Shown here: positions 42,195 through 53,689 of the stretch, piece after piece
Numbering within the stretch: position 1 is the first letter of the stretch
How the letters are laid out: every line of letters starts with the position of its first letter
Assembly (NCBI GenBank): GCA_023014485.1
Contig: JAJOZX010006158.1
Coordinates: forward strand, 124,001-188,000
DNA from: Bathynomus jamesi
Taxonomy: Eukaryota; Arthropoda; Malacostraca; Isopoda; Cirolanidae
Length of the DNA stretch: 64,000 bases
Direction: 5' to 3'
Notes under the pieces: generated by a model
Seen by the model: the letters and a program-made list of their open reading frames with translations, nothing else
What the model was told of the DNA's origin: nothing
Databases searched by the model: none
Made by a program: the position numbers and the translations under genes

Positions 42195-42865
42195 TCGGTT
42201 TGCATTTTGAGGAAAATCTTTTTCTTACCAACCCACTAACGGTAAATCTTCAAAAAGTAAGTATTGATTTATTCAAGGTCAGGAGTAAAATTCAAGACAT
42301 CGTTGATATTCTGGAGGAAAAGAGGAAAGACGCAGGAAACTCTTTCAAAGAAATATGGGCCATATCTAAAGTCCTGGTAGATTATGCAGAAACTTAACTA
42401 GAGAGACCCTGCAAAATTGGAAAACAAACTCTTCGATCAAACGTCCCATCATCCATTCCTGAAGATACTTTTGTAATTAACTTAACTTTGTGCCATTTTG
42501 GGACCATCTGATTTTGCGATTGCAAGAACGATTTGCATCTTACAACGCAAATGTCCTTCGTCTCTGTGGCTTTATTTCGAAATTCCCTGTTGACTACAAG
42601 TTTTCAGATATGGAGGCAGCTGTGATGGTCTACGAGAAGTATATAGATTCTGAAAAGATCAGAAGAGAATATCTGATGTGGCAAAAGCTCTGGAAAAACA
42701 GAAATGCTGAAACATCAGGAATTGCAATTTATGCCTTTTCTGTCTGCGATTCTGACGTTTATCCGAACAGTCACCTTCTGCCACAAATCACGGTAATTAT
42801 CCGCGTCACATCAATTTCTTGGGCCCGGTACACAATCGCATGTTGGACCCTCTTGCCTTGACTCC
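42195..42865 (+). pseudogene. hAT/ZMYM1-like transposase C-terminal remnant
   Basis: Two open pieces, 42200-42397 and 42490-42861, in different frames. Visible are SIDLFKVRSKIQDIVDILEE, then PFWDHLILRLQERFASYNAN and MEAAVMVYEKYIDSEKIRRE. The order and wording (DHLI..L..RF, a variable leucine-rich region, E...W) resemble the C-terminal half of zinc finger MYM-type 1-like hAT proteins. The final dimerisation motif is absent. Confidence 0.55.
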
Positions 42866-43149
42866 TGCCCCCTTGTTTCAGACAGGTCATTTATGCATAT
42901 TTTCGCATATTTTCATTGAAATAACACCCAGATAAGATCAGATCAGATCAGATCAGATCAAAATTAATAGAGGCATCACTGAAGAAAAAGATACAAAAAA
43001 TTAAATGTATAAAATGGCGGACACAGTTGCCACTTTACAATTAAAACCACTTTTTTTTTTTAGCCTTTTTCAAAGCAAAAATCATTAATAACAGTAGTAA
43101 ATTCAGTTTTTCTGCCAAGTTCACATTCATTTGACAGAAGCACAATATA
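42866..43149. other. Non-coding, includes (GATCA)n
   Basis: AGATCAGATCAGATCAGATC at about 42940-42960 is a short pentamer repeat. Confidence 0.6.
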
Positions 43150-43644
43150 GGGGTCATTCAAAAATCACGTGGCCCTTTTTCGGGTGGTTTTCAAACCCGT
43201 CCCCCCCTTGTGGTCATTTGTGGCCAATGACTTAAACCCCCTTCCAAAACCACGTGGTCTTCTGATGTCACCGCCACCCCTTCTTAATCTTATGTAAATT
43301 AAAATGCAAATTAAAATAAAGCAAATTAAAAATAATCAAATTAAAGTATGCGAATTTGTGTTCATGAACGTTAAAGATTCGAATCTTGTAGAATTTTCCG
43401 AAATAAAAGTACAGCGAATTTGTGTTTATAAAGGTTCGAGTCTTCTGCAATTTTCTGGAGTTTACGAAATATATATATATATATATACACAATATGATAA
43501 ACAATATTATAAACAGGATATTTTAATGCTTAGTATTGGCCACGTGGTTAAACGTCAAGGACCCTCCCTCCCCATGTGGTCCTTGGTGGTAAAATAAGGA
43601 ACCCCCTCCTCCCTTTAAGGACCACGTGGTTTTTGAATGGCCCC
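43150..43644. mobile_element. MITE with GGGGTCATTCAAAAA termini
   Basis: The left end GGGGTCATTCAAAAATCACG and the right end (inverse GGGGCCATTCAAAAACCACG) pair, with CACGTGGT repeats at both sides. The outer termini match the MITE at 1188-1608, but the interiors differ. It contains a direct repeat (GCGAATTTGTGTTCATGAACG near 43350 and 43415) and (TA)n. ATATA occurs at both flanks. Confidence 0.7.
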
Positions 43645-44211
43645 ATATATTAGACGTTCATGGCCCATTGCAGATCTTCTGTAGTTTCTGATAAGCACCA
43701 ACTTGCTGAAACTTCGTTCAATATTTGAAAGAATTTTGAACCAGAAGATAGTCAATACACGTTTGTGTCGGCATTTTGTTAAATGATTTTGAGGTTAAAC
43801 GAACTGAAAAGATTACTAAAAACAAAGTTTAAAACGTTTTCTTAATTGGGACCTGCCGTACCCCTTCGCTGTCCGGGCCCCAGCAAACTTTGCCCCTTTT
43901 TACCGCACTGGCCCTGTACAATAGAGATGGAACCCGGTTTTATAAAACCGGTTTTTAACCAGTGATGAAAATTTTTAATCATCACCGAAGCCGACGATAA
44001 GAACCGGTGTTCTCATTTTTGCGCAAGTCTCCGATCACTTTGGTCCATTTTCATGAAACAAACGTTTAAAAACATAGTAATTACGTTTTGCATCGTTTCG
44101 TATCGTTTTTTGTTTGTTTATAAGTGTAAATAATTGATGCTTCAGTCTTGAATGTTATGTGGATGATTGCACATTGATCAATTAAGATTCTAAGATTTAA
44201 TACTCCATCAT

Positions 44212-45219
44212 GTCAAAGAAATCAAATGCTTGGTACATTTCACTCGTAAGAATAAAAAGAAGCAGAGTGTATGACATGTCACAAAGTTTTAAAGCGTTGT
44301 GGAGGTTCTACTTCAAGTTTATCATCCCACATGAAAAATATTCATGGCATAAACATCGACCAGATTAATCAGCCATTGAAGAAACAAAGAACAGTGGAAG
44401 AGTTTGTGCAAAAAAAGTCCACAGAAGAGGAAATTTCGAAACTTGCGTGTGTAGATGGACTGAGTTTCCAATCAATTGCTAAAAGTTAATTCATTCAAGA
44501 AAGCCTAAGAAAGATAAAATACGACAAGCCTCATCCAACTTCCCATAATGGTGTCAGAAAAATGGTGCTTAGTTTTTATGAGAAAAAGAAACATGAATTG
44601 GTCAACTACTTCAGGAATCAGGTGAGACAAGGAATCCGCTATTCATTAACTATGGATGAGTATACATCTTTACAAAACCAAAGATATATTAATATTAATG
44701 TTCATGATGAAAATCAATATTCGTCTCTTGGTCTCATGAAAATAAATGGTTCTCTCGATAGCACCAAAACTATTGCAATCGTTAGGAAAAAATTGGAAGA
44801 CTGGCTTGGACCTAGATAAGCATATCGTGGGTTGCACCACCGACGGTGACTCAGTAATGGTCAAATTTGGGAGAGAAATAGTACCTGATCGCCAGCAATG
44901 CATTGCATTGACATCATCTCGCGGTTTCAGATATCTTGCATTCAAAAACTGCTGAAAATTCAGTTGAAGGGGAAAGTGACCCTACCCCTGAAGATGAAGC
45001 CATCGAAGAAGATGAACATTCTGCACATAAGTTAAGCGAAGATGAGTGTGAAATTTTATGCACTGATACAATTTTTGAGTCCGACATAGATGACATAGGC
45101 TAATTCTTCTTCCAAAACTTCGAGAAGATTACTTAAAAGTAATAAATAAGGTGAGAAAAATCTGCCGTATATTTCGAAAGTCTCCTTTGAAAAATGAGAG
45201 ATTGCAGGATTTTGTCAAA
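44212..45219 (+). pseudogene. hAT transposase, N-terminal part
   Basis: The first part includes a BED-type zinc finger CMTCHKVLKRCGGSTSS... with HMKNIH (C-x2-C ... H-x4-H, near 44270-44345), then TVEEFVQKKSTEEEISKLAC, then RYSLTMDEYTSLQNQRYINI (44640-44700), KLEDWLGLDLDKHIVGCTTD (44790-44840; the catalytic region of hAT) and RLQDFVK just before the insertion at 45219. Several stops and frameshifts (44487, 44817, 44953). The frame is interrupted by the element at 45220-48704 and resumes at 48705. Confidence 0.8.
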
Positions 45220-46721
45220 TAGTCCGGTTCACTGTCAATAAAAACACTTTCGTCCAAAATTTATGGAGATTAGCAAACCAGTGCATTTTTGGAAAGCTTA
45301 TGGCATCAGGAATCTAAAAATCAATGTTTACATTTGCGCAGATGACTGCATGGCCGCTATTTTGGATTTTCAAAATGGCCGCCATAAAATAAGAATTTCC
45401 AAATATCTCAGCTTGTAATTGACATAGAAACTTCATTCTAAATGCTAATCCTATGTTTCCAGGCCCAAGGAATCCAAAGCTTATGTCAAATTAGTGATTA
45501 TGAACGCCAAAAACCAAGAAAAGAAGAAGTTTGTGAAATTATGTTTGTATTTTCATGAAAAAATGCACACTCAAATTATTGGTAGTGACAACAGCATACG
45601 TATAGACGTATTTCCTATCTCAGTCTGACATCATTACACATCATCATCACTCTCAGTGTCATATTCAACATTACAGTCTGCATCGTTTTCGCATTCTGTG
45701 CCGCACAAGCATAGTTTTGTGCAAGGCAAGTTATTCCTTCTGCATGAACATCTCTGCGTAGAACAGTTGGTTTTGCAGTGGCATCTGACCAACTCGATGA
45801 TGGCTTGCGGGGCAGGAGGAACCTTTGTGGTGACTGGCAGTATTTGGCCACTTTTGTCCTGATAGTAACCAAATTTCAGGGGTTCAAAAGGCTGTTGCTG
45901 CATAACATTGGTTTGGCACCATACTCGGCTTTGTAACCGCACACGCTGGATGTGTTCCTCAAGTGCACCGAGTGTAGGAGGTAAGTTGTTGCTTTCAGCT
46001 AGGTGTTTACAAAACAGATACCATCTTAGATCAGGGATACTTGCAATGTGAATACCCTTGGGACAGTAGCTTGAGCACACAAATTTGGCCAATACGTCTT
46101 TCACCTCCTGTGTTAGATCACCTTTCTCCAGTCACCTTTCTCTTGGGCACGTGGTGCACTTGTCTCCTGGTCTTGAAAGCATACATGATATTCTGACTTA
46201 TGGTCAATGCTGACCTGTCAACTGTCCTGCTCCTCATCTCCGTTTGCAGCTCCTCCTCAGATCCCACCAAAATCCACCGTATAAGGCTGTACATCTCGGT
46301 CGGGACATCCTCTCTTGTGCTGGATACTGTAATTGTGTGTCTTTCCTTCTCCTCAGCGAAATTGGCAATGCTGTTGCGTATTAGCTTAGCTGTCTTTTAT
46401 ATCATCATTGTCTTGTTCATTTCACTTGTGGCATCTTGCATCAAGGAAGTGTAGACCATATCTTCTTCGCAGGCTTCAAGACAGTAAAGAACAGATGGTT
46501 TTCTTCTGTCTTTCTGCCTCACTGACTTCACACTTGGTAGCTCTGCAAGAATTTTGTCCTTTAGTAGCCACCGTCGTGTCAGTGTCGGAATGTGCTTCTG
46601 TGCCTCATCACTACCACCAAGCATAGGTATGTAGGTTTTTTCGATGGCATCCATGGGTAGATGAGCCTTATTTTGGGTTTGATATTCAATGAGATTGATC
46701 AGTTCAATCAAGCATGGTACC

Positions 46722-47665
46722 GGGTGTCTCAAAATAGATGGAACCCATTGACATGATAATAATTTATTACTCAGAAAAATAAACTCCAAAAAAGATTACA
46801 TTTCCTGGAAGCTGATATGATAACAATAAAAAACTGAAGATTGAGGTCTCTAGATCAAAGGATACTTATTAAGCACATGTTCCAAATGACCGCCGTTGCG
46901 CTGCAGACACACTTGAAGCCGACGAGCGAAGTTGTCAATCACCCTGACACCCTGCACAGAGTGCAAGGGCCTCTGAAGCACCTCGTCTGGGGCTTGTGTG
47001 CCCCAGAACACATTGTTCTTGCTATGACATACCCACTGAGCAAGAAGTGTGCTTCGTCGCTGAACCAAACATCATCAAGAAAGTCAGGATCCTCTTCGAT
47101 CTTGTTCTCGAACCACCGGCACATCACAACACGTTTTGCCATGTCAGCTGGTGTGAGTTTATGCTTGATCTGGATCCTGTATGGGTACAGCTGAAGATCC
47201 TTGATCAAGATTCTTTGCACTGACGCACGTGAAAGACCCAGATCTTGGCAACGTCTTCGGATTGACTTTTTCGGACTCCTTCCGACAGAATCTCTCACCG
47301 CATTCACATTGTCAGGAGATCTTGCAGTCACCTTCCTGCCAGATCTGGGTGTTTCTGCTTTCTTGTTGAGATTGTTTCCTGATCCTGTGGCTTGAAATTG
47401 TGTGCCCAACGATAATTTTGGCTTTTCTGGGGATAATTGTTGAAGTTGAACTTCCTGCGAAATTTCGCTTGCACAGTTTTGAATGATTTCGTCTCCAAAT
47501 AAGTAGTGACGCAAACATTTTTTTCCTCCTTTGTCCAAGGCATTTTGATTGATAATTATTAGTTGTTATCGTCTCCTCTCTTCAAATCTGAAAAAATAGA
47601 ACGAGAACATTAATATTGGCAGAATTATTAGCAGTGACATGGGTTGCATGTATATTGAGACACCC
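46722..47665 (-). mobile_element. Mariner/IS630-type element inside the 3.5-kb element
   Basis: The left end GGGTGTCTCAAAATAGATGG and the right end (inverse GGGTGTCTCAATATACATGC) pair. It splits the surrounding protein between TKTDLPMQ and PCLIELIN. A TA duplication is not evident. The 944-bp length is short for a full element. Confidence 0.8.
46939..47543 (-). pseudogene. Truncated mariner-type transposase (DUF4817-like N-terminus)
   Basis: Starts MPWTKEEKNVCVTTYLETKS; after a frameshift near 47330, KVTARSPDNVNAVRDSVG, RRRCQDLGLSRASVQRILIK (helix-turn-helix), KHKLTPADMAKRVVMCRWFE and DDVWFSDEAHFLLSG with the first catalytic Asp. After about 47040 it jumps to LQRPLHSVQGVRVIDNFARR and the C-terminal end (QRNGGHLEHVL near 46880), so the middle with the other catalytic residues is deleted. 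Confidence 0.8.
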
Positions 47666-48704
47666 TTGCATTGGTAGGTCTGTCTTTGTAGACTTGGCCC
47701 GGTTGCTGGCATCATCCCTCAGGACATGGAACACATATCGTGTCCAGCATGGTTTGTGGTATCTTACATCTATCGCATGGGCATCACTTGGTGAGAGTGC
47801 ATTGTTTAGTCTTGTCATCAATACTGGATCTTGGGAAATATCCACAGCTCGTATAAGTGCCTTCCCCGCGTTTTCATCGTACGGTGAAGAGACGCTGGTC
47901 ATCATCTTCTTGACATAAGAAGCAGTGATCCCTTGTCAACGGTTCTGTCGCAGATCTAGTGAAAGGTGCTGAGGTGCCTGGGGTTGCTGATTGCTCCATT
48001 TCAGAGCTTGTTCTTTTATGCCCACGTTTTTTCACAGCATAGGTTCCTGTAGACATGGCATGCTGCAAGCGGTCTCTCGCTCTCTGTATGGATATTTGAT
48101 TTGTGGCATCAGAATAACAACTGCGATGCCACATGGGTTTCCTTTCAATCAATATTTCTTTGGTAAAGTCTTTGAGGCGTCTTTGGATGTCAACATATTT
48201 CCCATCCTTTAAGCTGGCTCTTTCTTCCACTACATCGAGTAGTTTCTGGTATGATTCTGTTCTGGGATATTGAACAAGTGTTCCTTTGCTGACAGTGGAC
48301 TCCTGACGAAGAATGCACTGCTTCCAGTCTACTGTGTCCATGGACGACTTGACCGAACTCAACTTGCTGGTTCCCGGTCTTCACTCATGATGACTCAGGC
48401 ACTGAAAAGAAAGAGAGCCACCACTATATTAACCAATACCAAGATAATTGTGTACTAGTTGTGTTAACAAATTTTTACAGTATAAAATTAAATATTGCAA
48501 CACTACTGCAAAAATACTGCAAAATTATTGAAGCATCAGGATTTATAAACACTGTTGCAACTGCCGCCAAAGTGGCCGCCAAGCAGGAATCTGCGCAAAT
48601 GTAAACATTACTTTTCATATTCCTGATGCCATAAGCTTCTTAAAAATGTACTGGTTTGCTAATATCCATAAAATTTGAACAAAAATACATAGTGAACCTG
48701 ACTA

Positions 48705-49595
48705 AAAGATGAATTTAATGGAAAGGAAATGAAGCTTATCCTTGACTGTAGAACGAGGTGGAACAGTCTTTTGGCCATGATAGAAAGATTTTTGAAACTC
48801 AAAAATTGCATTCCAAAGGCCCTCAGAGTGATACGCTCAACAGAGACGATTTCAGATGAAATGGAATGTTTAAAGAGCCTCTTTGACACGCTTCGTCCAC
48901 TGTAAATTGTTTTGAACGGACTCTATTCCGAAGATGCAACTTTGCTCAAAGCTGAATCTTCCATGAAGTTCATTTTGGATAAATTTGAAAGCAAAAACAA
49001 TCCTTTATCTTTTGAGCTACGTCAGTGTCTCATTGATCGCTACTCATCGAGAAGACAAAATGAAGCTGTCGCCTTGCTGATTTTTCTCCACAATCCCGAG
49101 GTCTTGAAAAATGAATCATCAGCATCGTTCCTCTTTCCTTCAAGACAAGCACTTAAGAAGTATGCGGATCATACATTTAAGAGGCTTTTTCCAGAAGCTT
49201 GCCAGATTTTAGAAACAGACGACCAAGTCCAATCAATTGCTTCGAAACTCGAAGATTCACAATGCAGCTCAGGTCGTGAAGTAAATGATGACGATCAACT
49301 TATGAACGAGTACATGTGTGAGATGAACAAACTGAAAATGAAACCCAAGATAGATTCTTCTGAGACCTTTGACGTAAACAATGAATTTAAATATTTTGAA
49401 GCTACTTTGAATAGAAGCGAAAATTTGGATCGAATGTACGAGGCGTTGCTTACAATAAAAGTCACCAGCGTAGAGTTCGAGAGAGTGTTTTCAGCTGCTG
49501 GTTTATTCGTCACAAAGATTCGATCAAGAATGTCAGATCAGACACTTAATGCTCTTTGTTTTCTCAAGTGTTATTTCAAAAATCAAGTTCGATAA
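48705..49595 (+). pseudogene. hAT transposase, C-terminal part
   Basis: Continues the 44212-45219 protein: DEFNGKEMKLILDCRTRWNS, ERFLKLKNCIPKALRVI in broken frames. From 48912 one open frame of 227 codons runs to the stop at 49593: LKAESSMKFILDKFESKNNP and the hATC dimerisation motif VTSVEFERVFSAAGLFVTKI, RMSDQTLNALCFLKCYF. This last portion is the best preserved hAT coding segment in the window. Confidence 0.85.
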
Positions 49596-49805
49596 TAAAC
49601 TTTTTAATTCAAATGTTACACATACTTGATTGAATCAATTAAAACCTTATTTCTGTTTAATATTTTGATCATTTACCTCCCTAAAAAGCATACAGAATCC
49701 CATCGGTGAAAACCGGTGAAAACCGGTGAAAACCGGCTGTAAGAATATAGCGACGGTGAAAACCGGTTTTACACTTTTCGGTTATTTTTCATCCCTACTG
49801 TACAC

Positions 49806-51320
49806 GTCACTCAGTGAATATCAAGCTCTCGGCTCGCGTCTGCCCGCCGTAAGGTTGCTGGACACTTGACTTAAATTTTCCCCATTTAGCTTAAAAACAC
49901 CGCGTTATTCGAATCTTCGTCGCGTAATAAAAAATAATGTCAAATATTTTTTGCCGTGTTATTCCCGTACCACATTAATAAACGCCAAGTTATCAGCTTA
50001 TTCTACTAAACTAAACTGTATAAAAATGTTTTTTGACATCTGTGTATTCAGGGGAAAAGGGGGTTTCATGAAGTTTTTTTAATGTTCTTTACTAATTGAA
50101 GGACAATCGATGTGGCTATTTTTATTCTTCACGTTCAGATATATATTTACATCTTATATATGCGCATACTGTACTTACAAGATCTAAAGTTTAATTGAAT
50201 AGACTAAATTTCCTGTCTTACTTCACCGTGGTTGGATACGGTGATTTTTCTTTTAGTTAATTTTTATTTATCTATATTTATATGGAGTCTTTGCAGAATT
50301 TATTTGGGCGATTGAATATACGAGAGGCTCTCACGACTTTGAATTGTTATATCTGTAAGCAATCCGCATAAGGATCTATAAATCCGATATATGCTCTTAA
50401 GCGTGTTGTAAAGTTTTTTTTAATATAAAATGGATTAGATCCATATCGAAACTAAACCGCTTTGGGAATTAAGTCTTATACCTATACATTTTTAACAAAG
50501 TAAGTGTAGTCAGAACTGCCAGAATGTACAACCAGTTCGAAAAGTCCGTTCCGAAACTCCGAGATTGTGATCGATATTTATCAAGAAACATGGAGTTTTT
50601 CACAACAGGACATTTTTAACCGATTGTATGTACACTTATTCGAATGATCAACAAAATATTTAGAAAAAAATACTCTCAACCCATTCGTGACCTTAAACAG
50701 ATGGTAAGAAAACTTAATGAAAAGTGAAGAATTGTTTAAGATGAGAATTTTTTGCAATGAAACAGTAGTTGAAATTATTGATACGTAACTCATTTACATA
50801 AACTAAAAATTTTCTTACGCTTAAATTGTTGTTCTTACTTTGGTTTGCTCAAGTTTTATTGAGTATATAACCATAATATACTTTCAAATAAACCAAAGTG
50901 AGTAGAATAGGACCACTATCTGTTTAAGGTTGTATAGCATTTCAGAAAACTATACCAATATTGAAAGCCTACAGCTACGGCCAAAAATTTACGGTTGAAA
51001 TCCCTTTAAAGCGAAGTCTCGTAAACCCCGAAAGGAACAAGAATTTATTTTATGTATTATAGAGAATTCCATATAATCCATATAATCAATAACCCATATA
51101 ATCAATTGTCTACCTAAATATTACTTTTTACTAAAACAATACAAAGCACAAACAACACAAAACCATCATTTACACTTAATTACTGTAACACGATCTCTCT
51201 TTTAAGTATAATTTGGCGAACATTCTTTACTTTCTCCTTTATAATGCTGTCCCCTCTTTAACGTTCTATTCTGAACCCATTTTCTTCAGGTACAGGACTT
51301 CGCGAACACAGTGCGTATCG
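49806..51320. other. 1.5-kb spacer, no gene recognised
   Basis: AT-rich with no terminal repeats or coding pattern I recognise on either strand. One of the few stretches not visibly made of elements. Confidence 0.5.
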
Positions 51321-51324
51321 GGGG

Positions 51325-52999
51325 GACATCGCTAATGTGCTTAATGAGTACTTTGCGGGAGTGTTCACCAGGGAGGACACCCGCGTCATCCCTGAGCCAG
51401 GCGTCAGGCACGAAGGTGCTGGCCTGGATAGTGTTCGATGTACCGCGACAGTCGTTGCCGATAGAATAGACAAACTGAGCGCGTTTAAAGCTCCTGGGCC
51501 AGACCAGTTTCTCCCCAGAGTGTTGCGGGAGGTGTGCGACTAGGTGGCTCCCCACCTGGCTACAGTCTTCAACAAATCGTTGGAGACGGGCCAGGTGCCT
51601 GGTGACTGGAGGGAAGCCAATGTGACCCCAATCTTTAAGAAAGGGGATCACAAAAGTCCAGGGAACTATCGTCCCATTAGTCTCACTTCGGTTGTAGGTA
51701 AATTATTAGAGGGGATAATAGCGGATAGGATCGTTGACCATTTGGATTCCTACAAGCTGCTTGGGGACTCCCAACATGGATTTAGAGAGTTTTCCACGTC
51801 ATGTTGAGTGAGTATGATAAGAGTAGGGCGATTGATATACTTTATCTCGACTTTCAGAAAGCCTTTGATAAGGTACCTCACCGCCGGCTAATGGCCAAAG
51901 TGCGCGTGCTGGGTATTGGTGGGGAAGTAGGCAGGTGGATTGAAAACTGGCTGAAGAATAGGCGGCAGAGGGTTGTAATTAAAGGGGCTAGTTCGGGTTG
52001 GGCCTAGGTCACTAGTGGGGTTCCTCAGGGTTCCGTTTTGGGGCCGCTGTTGTTTATCATTTACATAAATGATATCGACGGTGGCATCGTCAGTAGGATC
52101 GCCAAATTCGCTGATGACACAAAGCTTGGGGCCAATGTTGGGACGCCAGAGGCGATAGAGCAACTGCGTGCGGACCTACGTAGGATAGGAGAGTGGTCCG
52201 AAAAATGGCAAATGCCGTTTAACTTGGGTAAGTGCAAGGTGATGCACGATGGCTACGCCAATCCCAAGTCGGACTACTCAATGTTGGGGAGTAATATCGA
52301 GGCCACTGATTTGGAAAAGGACTTGGGTGTGCTAATCAGCAGCGACCTTAAGTTTACGAAACAGTACGTAGAGGTGGAAAAGAAAGCCCAGAAGTTGTTG
52401 GGTTATATCAGGAGGCAATTTCGATTTCGGAACAAGGAGATTGTGCTCTCGCTGTACAATTCCCTGGTTCGGCCGCACCTGGAGTATGCAGTGCAGTTCT
52501 GGTCGCCCACCCTCAGGAAAGATATTGAGAGGCTGGGGCGAGTGCAGGCGAGGACCACAAAGTTAATCCCTTCCGTTAGGCATATGGGCTACAATCGACG
52601 GTTACGCGCCCTGAACTTGTTTTCGCTGGAAACTCGGAGGCTGCGCGGTCAACTCATCGAGGTTTTCAAGCTCTTACGCGGGTTCAACGATGTCGATTTT
52701 AGAAGCATGTTTAGTTTAAATGATAATCCAACTCGCAACAATGGTTGGAAGTTGGATTTGAAACGGTTTAGGACTAGTATGTGTGGGAATTACTTTACCT
52801 ATAAGATCTATGACACGTGGAACAGGTTACCTTCAGAAGTTGTGAACAGTTCCTCTGTGGATCATTTCAAGAAAAGGTTAGACCAAATCTTGCACACTAT
52901 TTGAGGTGTAGAAACTTTTCCCTCGCACCTATTGCCATTGGTACCACCTCGGTATTGGTCGCAAGGCCTTTTGAGGTACTTCTTTTCCTTGTAACTCCT
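51325..52999 (+). mobile_element. CR1 LINE copy 2, 5'-truncated
   Basis: Starts abruptly at GACATCGCTAATGTGC, equivalent to 30690 of copy 1, so the truncation point is within the RT. It runs to a (TC)n end at ~53000 with 3' UTR phrases TTGCCATTGGTACC and CGCAAGGCCTTTTGAGGTAC. Differences from copy 1: a TAG in the codon after REVCD (51541), a ~40-bp deletion at 51787, and a stop in SGWA*VTSG (52004). Confidence 0.92.
51337..52904 (+). pseudogene. CR1 reverse transcriptase, copy 2
   Basis: Segments: MLNEYFAGVFTREDTRVIPE, then VAPHLATVFNKSLETGQVPG, GNYRPISLTSVVGKLLEG, LYLDFQKAFDKVPH, then from 52038 one open frame of 288 codons: GPLLFIIYINDIDGG, FADDTKLGANVG, NLGKCKVMHDGYANPK, LEKDLGVLISSDLKF, NNGWKLDLKRFRTSMCGNYF and the intact C-terminus DTWNRLPSEVVNSSSVDHFK, KRLDQILHTI. 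The C-terminus is intact here, unlike copy 1. Confidence 0.92.

Positions 53000-53062
<63 letters not shown>
53000..53062. repeat. (TC)n then (TA)n
   Basis: Follows the CR1 3' end, as in copy 1. Confidence 0.9.
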
Positions 53063-53063
<1 letters not shown>

Positions 53064-53066
<3 letters not shown>

Positions 53067-53661
53067 TGGCGACTCGTGGTATAAATGTATTGGGGTGCGA
53101 TTTCATAAAATTGTACGACAACACAGACTCACAATAGGCTAGCGCGAATCCAACTGCCGCTCACAAGAGTACTTGTATTAACATATGCGGCTATGCCAGA
53201 CGTACAATTCTAGTTAATTACAAATAAGTAATAATTTCAATAAAATACATATAAATGGCTTATATCATTATTACTGAAGTAACTATTAGTAAAAATAAAG
53301 TTTGTTATTATAAAAAAAATTCGCGATTGTACTTATATTTTCATTACAACAGTAAAATATAATTTGTATTTACTTGAGCGAAAAATCTATCGCTCCATTC
53401 GGCTGCAATATTATTTTGTATTCAAACAGCGGTACGCTGTTTGAAGCTATGCTATAAGTTTAGAATATTATGTACTGTATGAAGGCTTACTCAAAATGCC
53501 TCATGAATCAAGATATGCCACATGAATTTTTAAAATATATCTCAAGAATATTTATTTTAATATCTTAAAATTAATATATTTTTTATCTGTTAAATTAATA
53601 TTTATCGTTTCAAGCAAGGGGGAGCGACCGCTCCATCGCTCCTATACGCCAGTCGCCACTG
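53064..53661. mobile_element. 598-bp hAT-type MITE
   Basis: CAGTGGCGACTCGTGG at the left, inverse CAGTGGCGACTGGCG at the right. Paired GGGGTGCGAT / GGAGCGATGG blocks follow. The interior is AT-rich with an inverted pair (GCTATAAG...). Both flanks are ATATAT tracts. No coding content. Confidence 0.85.
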
Positions 53662-53689
53662 ATATATATATATATATATATATATGGTC

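Larger units (their letters stand above)
41840..43918 (+). mobile_element. Probable hAT relic (ZMYM1-like), ends uncertain
   Basis: The left side TTGGCAGATTTAAGGGGTGA and the right side (inverse CAGGGCCAGTGCGGTAAAAA) both look like hAT termini, but they are not a clean inverted pair, so the limits are tentative. The centre holds a transposase-like remnant (42195-42865). A GGGGCCATT MITE (43150-43644) lies inside. The right edge coincides with the start of the next hAT. Confidence 0.35.
45634..48390 (-). pseudogene. Cysteine-cluster protein of the 3.5-kb element, broken
   Basis: Reading from 48390 (MSEDREPASK-like start, then a frame change): KQCILRQES ... KPMWHRSCYSD (48310-48100); then RDHCFLCQEDDDQ (47940); after a frame change, HAIDVRYHKPCWTRY (47760). 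Both pairs look like a C-x2-C ... H-x2/3-C zinc module, the first with one ligand replaced. After the mariner the frame continues PCLIELINLIEYQTQNK, LPSVKSVRQKDRRKPSVLYC (46789-46397) and more to 46130. The last part (46104-45634) holds LPPTLGALEEHI, GQILPVTTKVPPAPQAIIEL and a C-terminal cluster RCHCKTNCSTQRCSCRRNNL with further cysteines, then an acidic end. This cysteine tail is seen in many uncharacterised repeated invertebrate proteins. Role unknown; probably the element's own transposition protein. Confidence 0.65.
45220..48704 (-). mobile_element. 3.5-kb element with ~150-bp TIRs, unassigned
   Basis: The left end TAGTCCGGTTCACTGTCAAT and the right end (inverse TAGTCAGGTTCACTATGTAT) begin inverted repeats that can be followed for ~150 bp (about 80% alike), with landmarks ATTAGCAAACCAGT, AGCTTATGGCATCAGGAAT and TGTTTACATTTGCGCAGAT. 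It lies inside the hAT reading frame: DFVK before, DEFNGKEMKLILDCRTRW after. AAA at 45217-45219 and 48705-48707 may be a 3-bp target duplication. One gene on the minus strand (45634-48390) encodes a protein with zinc-ligand-like modules. A mariner-type copy (46722-47665) interrupts it. Confidence 0.75.
43922..49797 (+). mobile_element. BED-type hAT transposon carrying two nested insertions
   Basis: The left end TAGAGATGGAACCCGGTTTT and the right end (inverse TAGGGATGAAAAATAACCG) pair. The flanks are CTGTACAA (43914-43921) and CTGTACAC (49798-49805), an 8-bp duplication with one change. AACCGGTT repeats lie subterminally (43935-43965 and 49700-49765). Without the inner element (45220-48704) it is ~2.4 kb, a normal hAT size. 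The transposase is on the plus strand in two parts. Confidence 0.88.

Noticed and set aside
46722..47665. A TA target duplication for the mariner inside the 3.5-kb element
   Set aside because: The bases next to the two ends do not read TA on both sides; ends were placed by TIR match and by the interrupted protein instead.
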